DNA of 64,000 bases, from positions 297,872,044-297,936,043 of the forward strand of contig CM057337.1 in the NCBI GenBank assembly GCA_030015575.1, in the 5' to 3' direction. The notes beneath the pieces are model-generated. The model was not told the DNA's origin. It did not search any database and saw nothing but the letters and a program-made list of their open reading frames with translations. Numbering within the stretch: position 1 is the first letter of the stretch; the number at the start of each line of letters is the position of its first letter. The DNA comes from Agapanthus africanus. Taxonomy: Eukaryota > Streptophyta > Magnoliopsida > Asparagales > Amaryllidaceae. This document shows, piece after piece, positions 1 through 11,135 of the stretch. Made by a program: the position numbers and the translations under genes.

Positions 1-465
1 GATTTACCGCTCGAATGACATTCACGGTCACAGATAGAAAAGTAATGTACTGCAAACTTTAAACAATGTTAGAAAATAACGACTTCGAAATAACCCACAA
101 ATAGCCCCAAACAACCTGATAAAACCATATCCAAACTGGGCTAAACAAACAATACCACTGCACCAAATTTCCAGAGACCAGAGCACACCCCAAAAACCAA
201 ACACAGAAACCACTAAAGGGCCGGCGACGCCGGAAATTTCCCCAAATGGCTCGGCCAAAATCTGAGGTTTGGGTCTCGTTTTTGGGGTGTAAGCTTGTGG
301 TCATGTCAGTAGTCTTCTGAACTTGTCTAAATGATTTTTGAAGACACAATATAAATTGATAGAAACTTAAAGTGCAGTGGCAGTGTTTGGGTTTTGTTTC
401 GGTTTCGATACTTTAACATTGTCTAAAGCATCTAGAATATGGTTAATAGTTAGGCTCTAATACTA
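1..465 (-). mobile_element. Element G: 5' part of the non-coding leader, with PBS
   Basis: This is the beginning of the internal region of a minus-strand copia element that runs off the left window edge. Positions 1-40 match, in reverse, the leader of element D near 19330-19365. The primer-binding site lies at 454-465 and reads TAGTATTAGAGC on the minus strand, two changes from the 12-nt complement of plant initiator tRNA-Met. About 230 nt past the PBS there is a GC hairpin (CCGGCG-A-CGCCGG, 221-233) inside a wider GGCCG/CGGCC stem, at the position where the other elements carry their GC-rich leader hairpin. The short reading frames here have no recognisable product. Confidence 0.8.
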
Positions 466-2648
466 TGTTGGGCCACGGCAGCGCCTCGGCCGTCTAAACG
501 ATGCAAATGCAGAACAAAAACTTTTTACAAAACCGGCGCTACCGCAGCCTATATACCCGGATCGATTCATTAACCGTAAACTAGCAATCTGTAAAAGGAG
601 TTAGGAAAGATTATACCGATCGATCCGTGTCCTTCAGTCTTCAATCTCCGCGCCAAACTCCTCGCTGCTGCACCGACGAAGTTCGCTCCCCGATCACACC
701 CGTCGAAGTGGCACCACGTCTATGAGTCTTTATACGGGCTCCCGCCTCAAAACCGAGGCAACTCGAACATGAAATTTGCTAGCCGACATGTCCAAGATTG
801 AAATAGAGATAGTGTAGAATATTTTGTCTCAAGGCATCCAAGTGATTGGATGGAGGTGAATTGGAGTTGCGAAGGGAGATAAGCAAGTGAGCATATGGAA
901 AATTGCTTGTGTGTTGAAGAAGTGTGGTCGGCCAATTTGGCACAAAATTGTGCTCTGCCAATTTTTAGTGCTTGGCCAAGAATAAAAAATTCTTCTCTGT
1001 GGATGGTTACCAAGTGAAGAGGTGTAATGTATTATGAATGGTTAATACAAAAACCAAAACCCCAATAATTAACCTCTCTCAGAAAAAAAGAATGGCCAGC
1101 ACAGACTCTCACCCACTCCAAAAGTGCTCGAAAATTCAGCCCCCCAAACACAATCAGCCACCTCACCACTAGCATAAAATATCCATATCAAACAAGCCCA
1201 TACCCGAAAATTCAAGTAGCCACCTCATGCGAAAATATTAGTGCAAGGAATGGTAGCCCCCACCCACAGTGCAAGGAATGGTCAAGAAAAAATGGTCAAG
1301 GAAAAATGGCCACATTAAACAAGGTGTTTTTAAGACCGGAAAAGAAGCTGGCAACTCCGAAAGTAATCCCGCAATGAATTACTGGATTACCCCTCAACTG
1401 TATATATATACTCATATTTGTATTCCGACCGAATACGAATGCAAATGAGACAAAAATATTCCTGCAATATAATACTAGAATCCGGCTTAAAACAAAGCTC
1501 ACTAGTATAATCCGTCCGATCATGATCCATGCACAAGTGCACGAATATGATCGAACCCTGCCATATAACCATACAGCCTCTACAACGTTTCGCCCGAACT
1601 TGGGAAACTATCTGTGGGGGACTCTAATGACTCATCAATACACTGGCACTGGGTATAACTATTAGCACGTCAGAGGTACCAGCTGTACGTAACGGTTCCC
1701 TATGTATTGAACGAAAGGGAAGATGACGAGCGAACTCATCCAGAAACCTTTCTGAGCCTGACAGTGACAATATCTGTACAGTCCGGTCTGTTCGTCTATA
1801 AGTATCGCATATAGGGTCTAGGGGGCTGGTAAACGTCAGACCCCTATTAGCGGTATATGTCGTGTCGAAGAGTAGCCCAGAACACCCTGAGAAACTAATG
1901 GAATACCTACCAGTAAATCTCGATTACCCTGGCCAGGGATTTCGTGTAATGGCTCTCCTAAACATAGCGCGATCTCACCCCCAATACCGGGAGAGATGAA
2001 TCCCCGACGATCTGCTCACTACCTCCATGTGGCTCGGGACTGTACCCAACTAAAACCTGTTTGCACGACTCCTTTGAGCCGTGGTAGGGTAGTAATCAGA
2101 GTACAGTGGGAACTCACACGAGACAAATAACGATCTCAGGTCGACAGACTAACATGTACATATGTCACCTAACAACTGCTATCTGACGATATGTATAATA
2201 CCAACTAGCATGTTCCCGGCGAGTCCTGTCCGGTGTACTCATAACCCAATGAGCACATGTATACAACTTAGGTGAACCAACTGACACCAATGGCTTGTGA
2301 GACCGGCCACCGCCCCTCGTCGGGGTCTCGGCTGTATACACTAGTCTACTCTGGAGTATCGATGCCCTGTCTCGAAACTCCCTCGACTAGGGACCATTTA
2401 AGGATGTGCTTATAGACCCCAGTTCACACGTATATGATCGCCATCATACTGCTGGCAATCAAGCAAGAATCATATGGGCTCTATCAACATGCAATAATGA
2501 ACTAAAGCATGTACACGATGATAAAGACAAACCAGATAGCATACTATCATCTTGAGAAAGACTATCCTATCGGTATTGGTCCTCCCTCAATCATTGAAAT
2601 CACGTACCTGCGATCCAATAATTGACTTTGAGGGCACTATATCCAACA
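466..2648 (-). repeat. 5' LTR of element G (family 2)
   Basis: The LTR has TG/CA ends and is about 2183 bp, bounded on the left by the degenerate PBS and on the right by unrelated sequence from 2649. It is the most diverged family-2 LTR in the window. It carries one copy, not two, of the 78-bp hairpin unit found duplicated in D, J and H (about 1505-1590). The conserved U3 19-mer is present (near 2530-2550, minus strand). Shared LTR blocks include the GTACAGTCCCGAG and TCTCTCCCGGTATTGGG segments. Confidence 0.85.
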
Positions 2649-3240
2649 ATTCCGCCTCCCCGCGAACACGTGAGGTGCGCGACATCGACTTACACATAGC
2701 TAGTTCCCCTTAAGTTCTTTGCATTCTCTTGATCTTGCAACCTCTTCATTGAGCTTGCAAGTTTAAGTTTTGGTTATTGAACTCAAGATTTGTATCACTT
2801 GGACAAAATAAAGATTTCACTTTTGGGTTCTTAGTAGTTTCTATCTCTTTTATTTACTTGCCATTTTCATTATTTCCATTTACTTACTTGCTCTTTTATT
2901 ACCTTTCCATTTATTTTCTTGCAATGTTGTTTATTTTTTTCTCTTTTATTTTCCTTTGCTCTTTCTTGTTGTTCTTTTGATGGTTGTGAATATGATGTTG
3001 TTAGGAAATAGAATGGTATTATAAGTTAAGGTTTTGTTTCTCATTTTCCTTTGCCCGATATTTTCTATTTGAACTCCGTCCAAAACCTTACGCAAGCGCT
3101 CCGTTAGGTACCCTACCCAACCAAGGTATCTGTGATCCCTAACCATGACGGGTTGCGTTCGGTTTTGCCAGAGGCGAAAGTCAAGCGACAAAAACGGACG
3201 GACAAGGGTCAATAAGCTGGATCTCACTAATACCGTACTT
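2649..3240. other. Unassigned sequence flanking G
   Basis: This 0.6-kb stretch is not obviously related to the copia elements. It contains a T-rich segment (about 2820-2980) and a mixed segment with no long reading frame. A 67-residue frame at 2777-2980 is only the hydrophobic translation of the T-rich tract. It could be host DNA or another old transposon; I cannot tell. Confidence 0.4.
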
Positions 3241-3765
3241 AAGCACCCTAATCCACGTTGTTGCCAATTGCTCTAGCTTTAATGGTTAACTTCGGCACAA
3301 AGGATTGAGTATGCACTTCACTAACTTACACTTACATATCTAATCCTAACAACTTATACTTTGCATATATACACATAGGTTAGAGACGAACAACATTCCG
3401 ACCCGCGCATTAACTCGTGAAAATAAGAACGTAAAATGCTCCGTCTCATCGCGGCTAGCTACCAAGCGAAACCGTCCTGATTGCGGTAACAAAAACTCTT
3501 TTCAATCACCCGCCCGCATTACTCTTGAAACAGTCAATAAGGTTACACGACTGTCCTAACCTATCGCATCAATATGCAAACAGAAAGACATCACTTAGCT
3601 ACCTTACACTACGCCTTAACGCAGCATGAATACTAAGTACTCTACTTCCTGAAATGATAGAGGGCTATGGCTGATTTTGAAAAAAACCCATCAATGTAAT
3701 GAACTTTATTTCATCGTAGGAACCGAGTGGTTTTGAAAGTTTATAGTCGCGTAGACCTTTGCTTA

Positions 3766-3992
3766 AGAGTGAACTCCCCGTGAAAGGATCTAGACTCTTT
3801 CCCTCATCGAATGAGGTGCGGGATATTCATAATCGAATAGCACGAAGCAAAGCAAAAGAATACGGCTATAAAAACAATTTTAGTGACACAAACTTTTGCC
3901 AAAGAGAGAATTCCTAGTGATGGGATCAAGGCTCTTTCCTCATCAAATGAGGTGCATGACATTCTTAACCGAATGTCTTGATGCAAAGCAAA
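3766..3992 (-). repeat. Paired hairpin module, two copies (K)
   Basis: Two tandem units of about 90 bp each contain a CCTCAT...ATGAGG hairpin next to a GTGAAGGGATC-like hairpin, ending in GCAAAGC. This is the same arrangement as in A, D, E, H and J, in a more decayed state. Confidence 0.6.
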
Positions 3993-4207
3993 AGAATCGA
4001 CTAAAATTTCCTCTTTATAAAAAATTGGTTCCTACAACGTACAGGTTTATTTTACTTTGTATTAATGCAATTAATACAATCCTGTCATTTGGATAATCTC
4101 ATTATCGAGCAATATCCTTCTCATACAAACATTACAGAAAGGCATGAAAAGGAAAAATATAATGCACATATACGCCATCCGTATTCATCACGGGGCCCCA
4201 TCATGCA

Positions 4208-4229
4208 CCGTTAGGTTACTTAACTAACG
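4208..4229 (-). other. Leader hairpin CCGTTAG/CTAACG (K)
   Basis: A short inverted repeat CCGTTAG...CTAACG that recurs at the same relative place in the leaders of D, E and H, and in part in A and F. Confidence 0.55.
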
Positions 4230-4940
4230 ACAGAGCGGGGGAAGGGCTAGCGCGGATGCAAAAAATATATAGCATTAATAAATATATATATTATATATCG
4301 CATATATAAATATACCATCACACACAAATAATCACATTACAGCATGAGAAAAAACAGCATCACAGAGTTTGGAATGGTCGGATCACCTAGGAATCCCGCG
4401 TTTTGTTCGAGCCACCAATGAAGCACGAAATACCCTGGTCGTGTGAACAGCCCGTGCGTAGCCAACAGCAGACGTGCAACAATTCATCCGCTAACCCGAG
4501 AAACGAGACGACCTGATATCATCACCATGATAGGGCCACCCAGCATTTTCTCAAGTCCGATGACAAGTGCACTCCTCCGTGGGTCTATCTTAACCCCCTA
4601 CAAGCGCGGCAGGCAGCCCGCTAATCCTAAAATCGAGCGGCCCGGTCTCAGCTCTTTGAGATGGCCACCCGGTGGAATCTAGAATCCGGCTGCCAGTGCG
4701 CTTCTCCGTGGAGTAATCTTAATACCTGTATTAATACAACGGTAACATCAATCGCAACCTGATCAAATCCCGACAAATAATAATACAATAAGCGGAACAA
4801 CGGGCACAGGTCGACCGCTCGTCCAGAATAAAAGAATATACATTTTTGGCTACAACAAGAATGAAAAGAAACATACAACATCGCAACAACTAAATACGCA
4901 CAGGGCTATTCAATTCGTGACGATCCAATCCACACCAAAC

Positions 4941-5139
4941 TGTTAGTTATATGTATGACCTAGAGGCCATTATTATACATGTGATGTATATTACAGTGGA
5001 TGCTTGGACATATATAGGGAGGACTTTCTTGCTCGGCATGATAGTATGCTATCTGGTTGCTTTTTATCTTAACATGTACACTTATTGTCTCTCTATTACA
5101 TGTTGATAAAACCCTTAGGATGAGTACTTGACTACCAGG
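4941..5139 (+). repeat. 5' LTR of element B, left part
   Basis: This begins TGTTAGTTATATGTATG, the family-1 LTR start, directly after K sequence. It includes the conserved U3 19-mer near 5039-5058. It breaks at CCAGG (5135-5139), the target duplication of element A, and resumes at 28154. Confidence 0.9.
5135..5139. repeat. Target site duplication of A, left copy (CCAGG)
   Basis: CCAGG occurs directly before A's LTR and again at 28149-28153 directly after it. Removing A joins the two halves of B's LTR into a sequence colinear with the other family-1 LTRs. Confidence 0.9.
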
Positions 5140-7398
5140 TGTAGGTTTGCTTGGCATAACAGCAAGGTTTCGGGAGGCATCGTCCATACCATTTTGAAAA
5201 TTTTGCCATGCAAAGCAATCCTAACCCAAGAATCTTTACTAGAGATTTAGACAAAACAAAGTGTAAACAACTTTACAACTATGTGAACTAGGAATACAAC
5301 CTTTATAGACCAGTCCTTCACTTCAATAGCTCCGTGTAGTAGTCCCTTCGTTCCAAGTAGTAATCTTCCGGGCTCTAGCATGGCTTCACAAGAAGAATAG
5401 AAGGAGCTCGCACGATGTCTTCAAGGCCGAAGATAATCTACGTCGATGAGACACTAACCCAAGCTACCCTCCTCACTATTGTGGGATTAGTGAAGCTAAC
5501 ACTCTATACTAAAGTGCTAATCTAGTAGAGGATGATGATGTAGGAATTTTGCTCACTTTAGAATTAATTTTCTCTCTTTTTCTTCTTCTCTCAAAAACTA
5601 GAGAGCTTTTCTTGAGCTTGAAGAAGATGAAGAAAAAATAGATGAGAGAGTGAATGGCAACCATGGGTGAGAAAATTTCAAATATCTCTCATGTAGAGAC
5701 TTGACCATGAGTTTAGATAATGGTTGGGTCAACAAATATCTAGTATAAGACAAAACTAGTGGACTAGTCAATAGATCTCCAAGCTTCTACAAGCTTCATG
5801 CCATGTGACCACTTTCCAACTAATAATTAATTTACACTAAATAAATAAATCTTTCATTATCATTATCATGGTGTAAGTCTCATACACCCATGTTGCATGT
5901 ATCATCAACCATGACACATTAATAAAACACAATTAATATATATCACATATATATTAAGTGTGCACATGTGAGAAAAAGAAATCCTTAAGTGAGCTAATAT
6001 TAGTTAATGTAAATTAATATTTCAAATATATAATTATACATTAAATCATTAAATCAACTCTTGATTTAATAATCCGGCTATATCTCATATGACCGACTAA
6101 TAATATTTGTATCAACTTATTGAATCAACACTTGATTCGATAAACCGGTTATATCACATATAACAGACTGATACTGTATCGACTTATCGAATCAATATTT
6201 GATTCAATAATCCGGCTATATCTCATATAACCGATCGATACCTTATATCGTGAGAATAGAATAAAGTATCACATACTCGTATTAATCTCGGTCCTGCACA
6301 TATCACATAAGTGCTCCTACTTCGTTTTGCCTGAACTAGCGAAACCTCTTTGTAGGACTCTAAAGACTAGTCAATACGTTGGCATTTGGTGATGATCACA
6401 TCAAGCACCCACAAGCCATCAGCGGTACTAGCTGGACGTAACGGCTACCCGGGTATTGAACGATCAGAAGATCAGCAAGCAAGCCCGCTCTAACTCCTAC
6501 AAAAGCCTGTTAGTAACACTATCGTACAGTCCGGTCCGTCCGTCTGATATATCGCATATCTAGTCTAGGGGTGGTAAACGACAGACCCCAATAACCGATA
6601 AGTCATGCCGACGTTAGGCTCATAACGGGTCGAGAAACTAGTGATAACACTTACCAGTAAATCTCCGTAGTAGCCCTAGCCAGGGACTTCCAGTTATGGA
6701 CAATCGAGCACAGCGCAACATCAACCCCCAATACCGTGAGAGACGAATCCCCTCCTATCGCTCATTGACTCCATGTGATTCGGGATTATACCCAAAAGCC
6801 ACCGTTTTGAACGTTCTCTTGAACGTGGTAAGGTGGAAATCAAAGCACAGTGGGAATCACACAAGACTCTATGACGATCTCGGGTCTACAGACTAACCTA
6901 TACCAGTGTCACCAGAGAACCGCTATCTGACGATAGGTATAATACCAACTAGGAGTTCTCGGCGAGTCCATTTAGTGTACCCAGTCTCCACTGAGCACCC
7001 GTATACCATCTTTGATGTCAAACACCAATGGATGTGGGATCATCCATCGCCCATCATATGGGTCAAGAAGCGTATACGCCAGTCTAGTCTGGTATATCGA
7101 TGTCCTGTCTCGATACACCCACAACTAGGAACATTAAAGGATGTACTCACGGACCATCTTTGTCCTACTAGTATAATCTGCATCATAGTCCAGGTAGTCA
7201 AGTATACATCCTAAGAGCTTTACCAACATGTAACCATGAGACAGTATAAAGAGACAAATATACATGTTAAGATAAAGAGCAACCAGATAGCATACTATCA
7301 TATCGAGAAAGAATGTCCTCTCTATATATGTCCAAGCATCCACTATAATATACATCACATGTACAATAATGGCCACTAGGGCATACATATAACTAACA
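5140..7398 (-). repeat. 3' LTR of element A (uninterrupted)
   Basis: The length is 2259 bp, TG...CA, ending just before the PPT. It shows how the 5' LTR read before C and D inserted: the junctions GTATCATCAACC (about 5900) and GACCGACTAATAAT (about 6101) are the empty sites of those insertions. It contains an array of alternating hairpins (6050-6242) and the conserved U3 19-mer (about 7273-7292). Confidence 0.92.
6050..6242 (-). repeat. Alternating hairpin array in the family-1 LTR
   Basis: Three units of about 66-70 bp each contain an AATCAA...TTGATT hairpin followed by a CGGYTATAT...ATATRACCG hairpin. The bases in the arms vary between units (CGGCTATAT/ATATAACCG, CGGTTATAT/ATATAACAG) while most pairing is kept. 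Confidence 0.75.
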
Positions 7399-8176
7399 AT
7401 TTCCCACTTGCACTAGGCCAGCTGTTGTTGTATCTTATACCCAACATCTCGAAGAGTCTCTCAAACAGTATCTGAGGTATGGCCTTCGTGAGTGGATCCG
7501 CTGTGTTGTCCTTTGTGTCAGCCCTCCCGACCTCGATCTCCCGGCGATCAACTATCTTCCGGATCAGGTGATGCAGCCTTAAATTATGTCTGGATCGCTG
7601 ATGGGACCTGGGTTCCTTAGCCAAAGCCACCGATCCATTGTTATCACAATAAAAAGGTATTGGATACACAATAGATGGAACCACTCCAAGTTCAGTTATG
7701 AACTTCTTTATCCAGACAGCCTCTTTGGCAGCATCATTGGCAACGATGAATTTAGCCTCCATCGTCGAGTCTGCCACGGTTTCCTGCTTGGAACTCTTCC
7801 AGCATACCACCCATCCATTGAGGGTAAAGACAAATCCCGAGTGCGACTTAGAGTCTTCCTTATCACCCTGGAAGCTCGAATCGGTAAAGGACTCCTCTTG
7901 GAGTTCTCCGTTACCATACACCAAGAGCATCTCTTTAGTCCTTCTCAAGTACTTGAGAATGCTCTTCATAGCTGTCCAGTGACTCTCTCCTGGATCTGCT
8001 TGATACCTACTCACTACACTTTGTGAGTATGCTACATCGGGTCTAGTACATAGCATTGCGTACATGATAGAGCCTACTGCCGAAGCATAGGGTTTGCATG
8101 CGAGCTCTCTCCAAATCAGTCTTGGGAGAGATCTCTTTGGAGAGAGTGAGTCCAGAGATCGTAGGTAAATTCCCAT
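7376..8176 (-). pseudogene. RT C-terminus and RNase H domain (A)
   Basis: An open stretch of 266 codons. Residues about 30-85 are the copia RT-RNase H connection (GSIMYAMLCTRPDVAYSQS). RNase H follows from about residue 97: TDSSFQ with the first catalytic Asp, SKQ..VADSTMEA with the catalytic Glu, YCDNN with the second Asp, and DNTADPLTKA near the end with the last Asp. It degrades the RNA strand during reverse transcription. The first 25 residues are out of frame with the RT piece upstream, so a frameshift separates them. The last dozen residues come from the PPT and LTR. Confidence 0.9.
7399..7413 (-). other. Polypurine tract of A
   Basis: The minus strand reads GTGCAAGTGGGAAAT directly before the 3' LTR. 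It primes plus-strand DNA synthesis. The same tract with GGGAGAT is found in D, E, H and J. Confidence 0.85.
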
Positions 8177-8396
8177 GCTTGGATTCTTCCATACTAAACC
8201 TCTTTAGTATGGTGTCGATGTACCTGGATTGGGACAATCCCAGTATCCGTTTAGATCTATCTCTATTGATCTTAATCCTCAAGATGTAAGAGGCATCACC
8301 TAGATCTTTCATTGAGAATCTTTGTGATAAGAAGAGCTTGACTGAGTGGAGCATAGGAATGTCATTTCGTATCAAGAGTATGTCATCTACGTACAA
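8043..8396 (-). pseudogene. RT palm fragment with YVDD (A)
   Basis: A 117-residue open stretch beginning at MYVDDILL, the catalytic Y-x-D-D of reverse transcriptase, followed by the copia FSMKDLGDASYIL and LGLSQSRYIDTILKRFSME blocks. The catalytic Asp pair is intact. It overlaps the RNase H piece in another frame at its C-terminal end, which marks a frameshift near 8100-8170. Confidence 0.9.
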
Positions 8397-8438
8397 TACG
8401 AGAAAGACAACCTTACTCTATACCACCTTCTTGTATAT

Positions 8439-8651
8439 TCAAGGTTCATCTACGTTTTTGATGAAGTCAAACGCTTTGACTACGAGATCAAAACAGATGT
8501 TCCAACTCCGCGATGCCTGCTTCAACCCATAGATGGATTTAAGAAGGTTGCACACCTTCCCGCTGCTCCCAGTGTCCACGAAGCCCTCTGGCTGAGTCCT
8601 GTACAATCTCTCTTCTAAATCACCATTCAGAAATGCGGTCTTAACATCCAT
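8439..8651 (-). pseudogene. RT fingers/palm fragment (A)
   Basis: A 70-residue open stretch with the copia RT blocks [14 protein letters not shown] (containing a catalytic Asp), [14 protein letters not shown] and [12 protein letters not shown]. It lies between the integrase-RT piece upstream and the YVDD piece downstream and is broken from both by frame changes. Confidence 0.9.
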
Positions 8652-8716
8652 TTGCCAGATTTCGTAGTCATGGTATACAGCGATGACAAGTAGGATTCAG
8701 ATGGATTGAAGCATAT

Positions 8717-9535
8717 CTACTGGAGAAAGGTTTCGTCACAATCCACATATGGTCTTTGACGAAAACCTTTTGCAACAAGTCTAGCTTTGAAAGTCTCCAC
8801 TTTCCCGTCTACACCAAGTTTTTTCTTGAAGATCCACTTTCTCCCAATGGGTTTTACCCCTTCAGTAGCAATTTCCAAAGTCCATACTTTGTTGGTGTAC
8901 ATGGATTCCATCTCGGATCGCATTGCATCCAGCCATTTCACAGAATCACCACTCGTGATGGCCTGCTCGAAACAAGTTGGGTCATCATCAATCATGATGC
9001 AATCCTCGCTCCCACCATCAACGAGAAAACCGTAGTATCTCTCAGGTGGATGAGGAACCCTACTAGATCGGCGGAGAGGCTGAAGTCCATCGGGAACTAC
9101 TGAATCCTCTGGTTCCATTACTTGTTCTGTAGCAGTTTGTACGGTTAAAACCTCTTCCAGCTCTACCTCTTTGCCACTAATTTCTCTTTCAAGAAATTTC
9201 TTTTCTAAAAAGGTGGCATGTTGAGCAACAAACACCCTTTGTTCCTCACTGTGGTAGAAATGATATCCATAAGAATTCTTTGGATATCCCATAAACTTGC
9301 AAAGAACGGATCGTGCCTCGAGTTTGTCCGAATTTTTCCTTTTGACATAGGACGGACAACCCCAAATCTTAGCTCGTTTAAGATATGGTCTCTTCCCACT
9401 CCATATCTCATATGGTGTGGTAGGCACTGATTTAGATGGAACATGATTCAATAGGTATGCGGCTGTCTCCAGTGTATAACCACAAATAGAAATAGGTAAC
9501 TCAGCGGTGCTTATCATAGAGCACACCATATCCAA
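8717..9535 (-). pseudogene. Integrase C-terminus and RT N-terminus (A)
   Basis: A 272-residue open stretch. The first 110 residues are the end of the integrase core and the copia C-terminal region (LLNHVPSKSVPTTPYEIWSG, RKNSDKLEARSVLCKFMGY). A linker follows with the copia motif PLRRSSRVPHPPERY at about residue 155. RT begins at about residue 195 (W..AM..EMESMYTNKVW, GRKWIFKKKLGVDG, KARLVAKGF). The 3' end breaks at about 8717 before the next RT block. Confidence 0.9.
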
Positions 9536-9655
9536 TAGGGTGCGATTCCTCCGCTCTGATACGCCGTTGTGATGTGGTGTATATGGAAGAGTAAGCTGAG
9601 AGAGAATCCCATTCTATTTTAAATAGTCCAGGAACTCATTGCTCAAGTATTCTAC

Positions 9656-10057
9656 TCATCGATCATATCGTAGGATTTTAATACTTTTACCCGTTTGGTT
9701 CTCGACTTCGGATTTATATTCCTTGAATTTCTCAAAAGCTTCAGACATGTGTTTCATCAAGAACACATGTCCGTATCTTAAGAGATCGTCAGTGAATGTA
9801 ATGAAGTACGAAGAACCATTCCTGGCATGTGTAGACATAGGACCACATAGATCACTATGTATCAGTCCCAAGAGCTCACTAGCTCTTTCTTCATGTAAAG
9901 TAAATGGAGTTTTGGTCATTTTGCCTTTAAGACATGACTGACAAGTGTCATAAGATGAAAATTCGAGTGGATTCAAATAACTATTTTTATGTAACTTAGC
10001 AAGTCGTGTCGTATTGATATGACCTAGTCTACAATACCACAAGAAGGATTCATTCAT
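9656..10057 (-). pseudogene. GAG-pre-integrase and integrase core fragment (A)
   Basis: A 133-residue open stretch. The zinc-binding part shows the LWYCRLGHI and CQSCLKGK motifs of the copia GAG-pre-integrase domain. The integrase core begins at HSDLCGPM (first catalytic Asp) and YFITFTDD. The stretch ends at LRYDR, before the second catalytic Asp and the Glu. A further integrase piece lies near 9205-9535. Confidence 0.9.
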
Positions 10058-10110
10058 TTTTGAACTCTTTCTATTGTGTGTGTTTTGTACATTAAGAACT
10101 GTAGTTTGAT

Positions 10111-10612
10111 TTAGAACGTATAACCATTATTTAATGAGCCTGATCCAATCAACTTTTGATTCAGGAAGATGTTCATAATATTATCCTGTACTACAAAATT
10201 ATATCTTTCTTTACTTAACAACGAAACTGATATAAGATTGCATATCATGGTCGGTATGTAATAGCATTCGTTCAGAACCAATGTATTACCATTTGGTAAT
10301 ACAAGGTGATATTCGCCAACTGCTTTGGCTGCAATATTTTCACCATTCCCTACTCTTACGGAATGATCACCATCTCCCAGTTCTCTACCTTTCTTTAGCC
10401 CATGTAACATATTACATATATGGGATCCCGATCTGGTATCTAATACCCAGGACGTAGAGTGAACTGAGAAACAGTTCTCGAAAACAAACACCCGAAGAAG
10501 ATGCATCAACATGCTTCTTCTTCATTTGGGCGGCTTGGTAATCCGGATATTCCCCTATTTCTCTACCTTTCCTGTTTAGTCTTATAACAATTATAAGAAA
10601 AAACGAGTCCAA
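10111..10612 (-). pseudogene. Protease region and Gag zinc-knuckle remnant (A)
   Basis: The 10111-10512 stretch (133 codons) carries the copia protease start STSWVLDTRSGSHIC. The active-site D-T-G is changed to D-T-R. NLISVSLLSKE and the LIGSGSLNNGYTF end are typical of the copia protease to pre-integrase join. An overlapping stretch to 10612 reads YPDYQAAQMKKKHVDASSSGV, which resembles the sequence just after a Gag zinc knuckle. Nothing of the Gag capsid precedes it. Confidence 0.82.
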
Positions 10613-11135
10613 CGCTCCCCTGCTTAGTATAACAAGCGGGTTCAGTCAATGCATCAATATTATTATCTTGATTAAAGCCTAACATGGTCGCTACCTGGAG
10701 AGAGAGAGAAGAAAACACATTAGCCTATTCTTTTGCAAGATTAGATTGGTTATTATCTTATCTAATCAGGATGGCTCCCACTGCTTTTTATCAAGTCTTC
10801 CTTCAAACCGTAAAAGATAAGACTAGCCGGGATTAATTATAGTCTACAAGTTTGCTGACGGTTCAGTCAGGCCAGTATCGGTACTTTGAGGGAGGTTCCC
10901 CGTGCTTTCGCACGGACCTAATTAAAATAAACCTCATCTTTCCAGAGGCGTAGCCCCGTTAACACCTTTCTAGACACCTACTGGGTTAGCTAATTGTAAA
11001 CTGTAAAACTCTCCCAGGAGCAACTCTTGCTCGCAGCGGGATCGGGATCCAACTATCTCATAAAAGGTATGCAATCTCATTGCAAGTCTCAACACTTGAA
11101 ACTCCCGATATCTTTTGCCCCAAGCGATCTATGCC

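Larger units (their letters stand above)
3241..4940 (-). mobile_element. Element K: decayed copia leader
   Basis: This is part of the leader of an old minus-strand element. From about 3500 it follows the leaders of A and E in reverse: a decayed version of the three-hairpin block (about 3520-3640), two copies of the paired hairpin module (about 3766-3853 and 3896-3992), an AT-rich dinucleotide tract (4262-4320), the CCGTTAG...CTAACG hairpin (4208-4229) and a block matching A near 12100-12300. Similarity stops at 4940, where the LTR of B begins. The 3241-3500 part is only weakly alignable. No coding capacity is visible. Confidence 0.65.
7399..10685 (-). pseudogene. pol: Damaged copia pol of element A
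   Basis: The polyprotein region is readable in pieces in the copia order: zinc-knuckle remnant and protease (about 10685-10111), GAG-pre-integrase and integrase (10057-about 9300), RT (about 9000-8040) and RNase H (8176-7399). The pieces lie in different frames and are separated by stops and frameshifts, so no full polyprotein can be made. The first ATG (10683-10685) follows a pyrimidine-rich tract ending in CAG. Almost all of Gag is absent. The RT motif YVDD and the RNase H acidic residues are still present, so decay appears to be post-insertion. The reading frame runs through the PPT into the LTR. Confidence 0.88.

Noticed and set aside
2777-2980. A 67-residue hydrophobic frame as a membrane protein
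   Set aside because: It is the translation of a T-rich low-complexity tract, with no supporting context.
5140-7398. First reading of 4941-7398 as one LTR or two tandem LTRs
   Set aside because: 4941-5139 is plus-strand LTR of B and 5140-7398 is minus-strand LTR of A, separated by the CCAGG duplication; B resumes at 28154.
7586-8026. Plus-strand frames of 146 and 94 codons over the A pol
   Set aside because: They are antisense shadows of the RNase H and RT coding strand.
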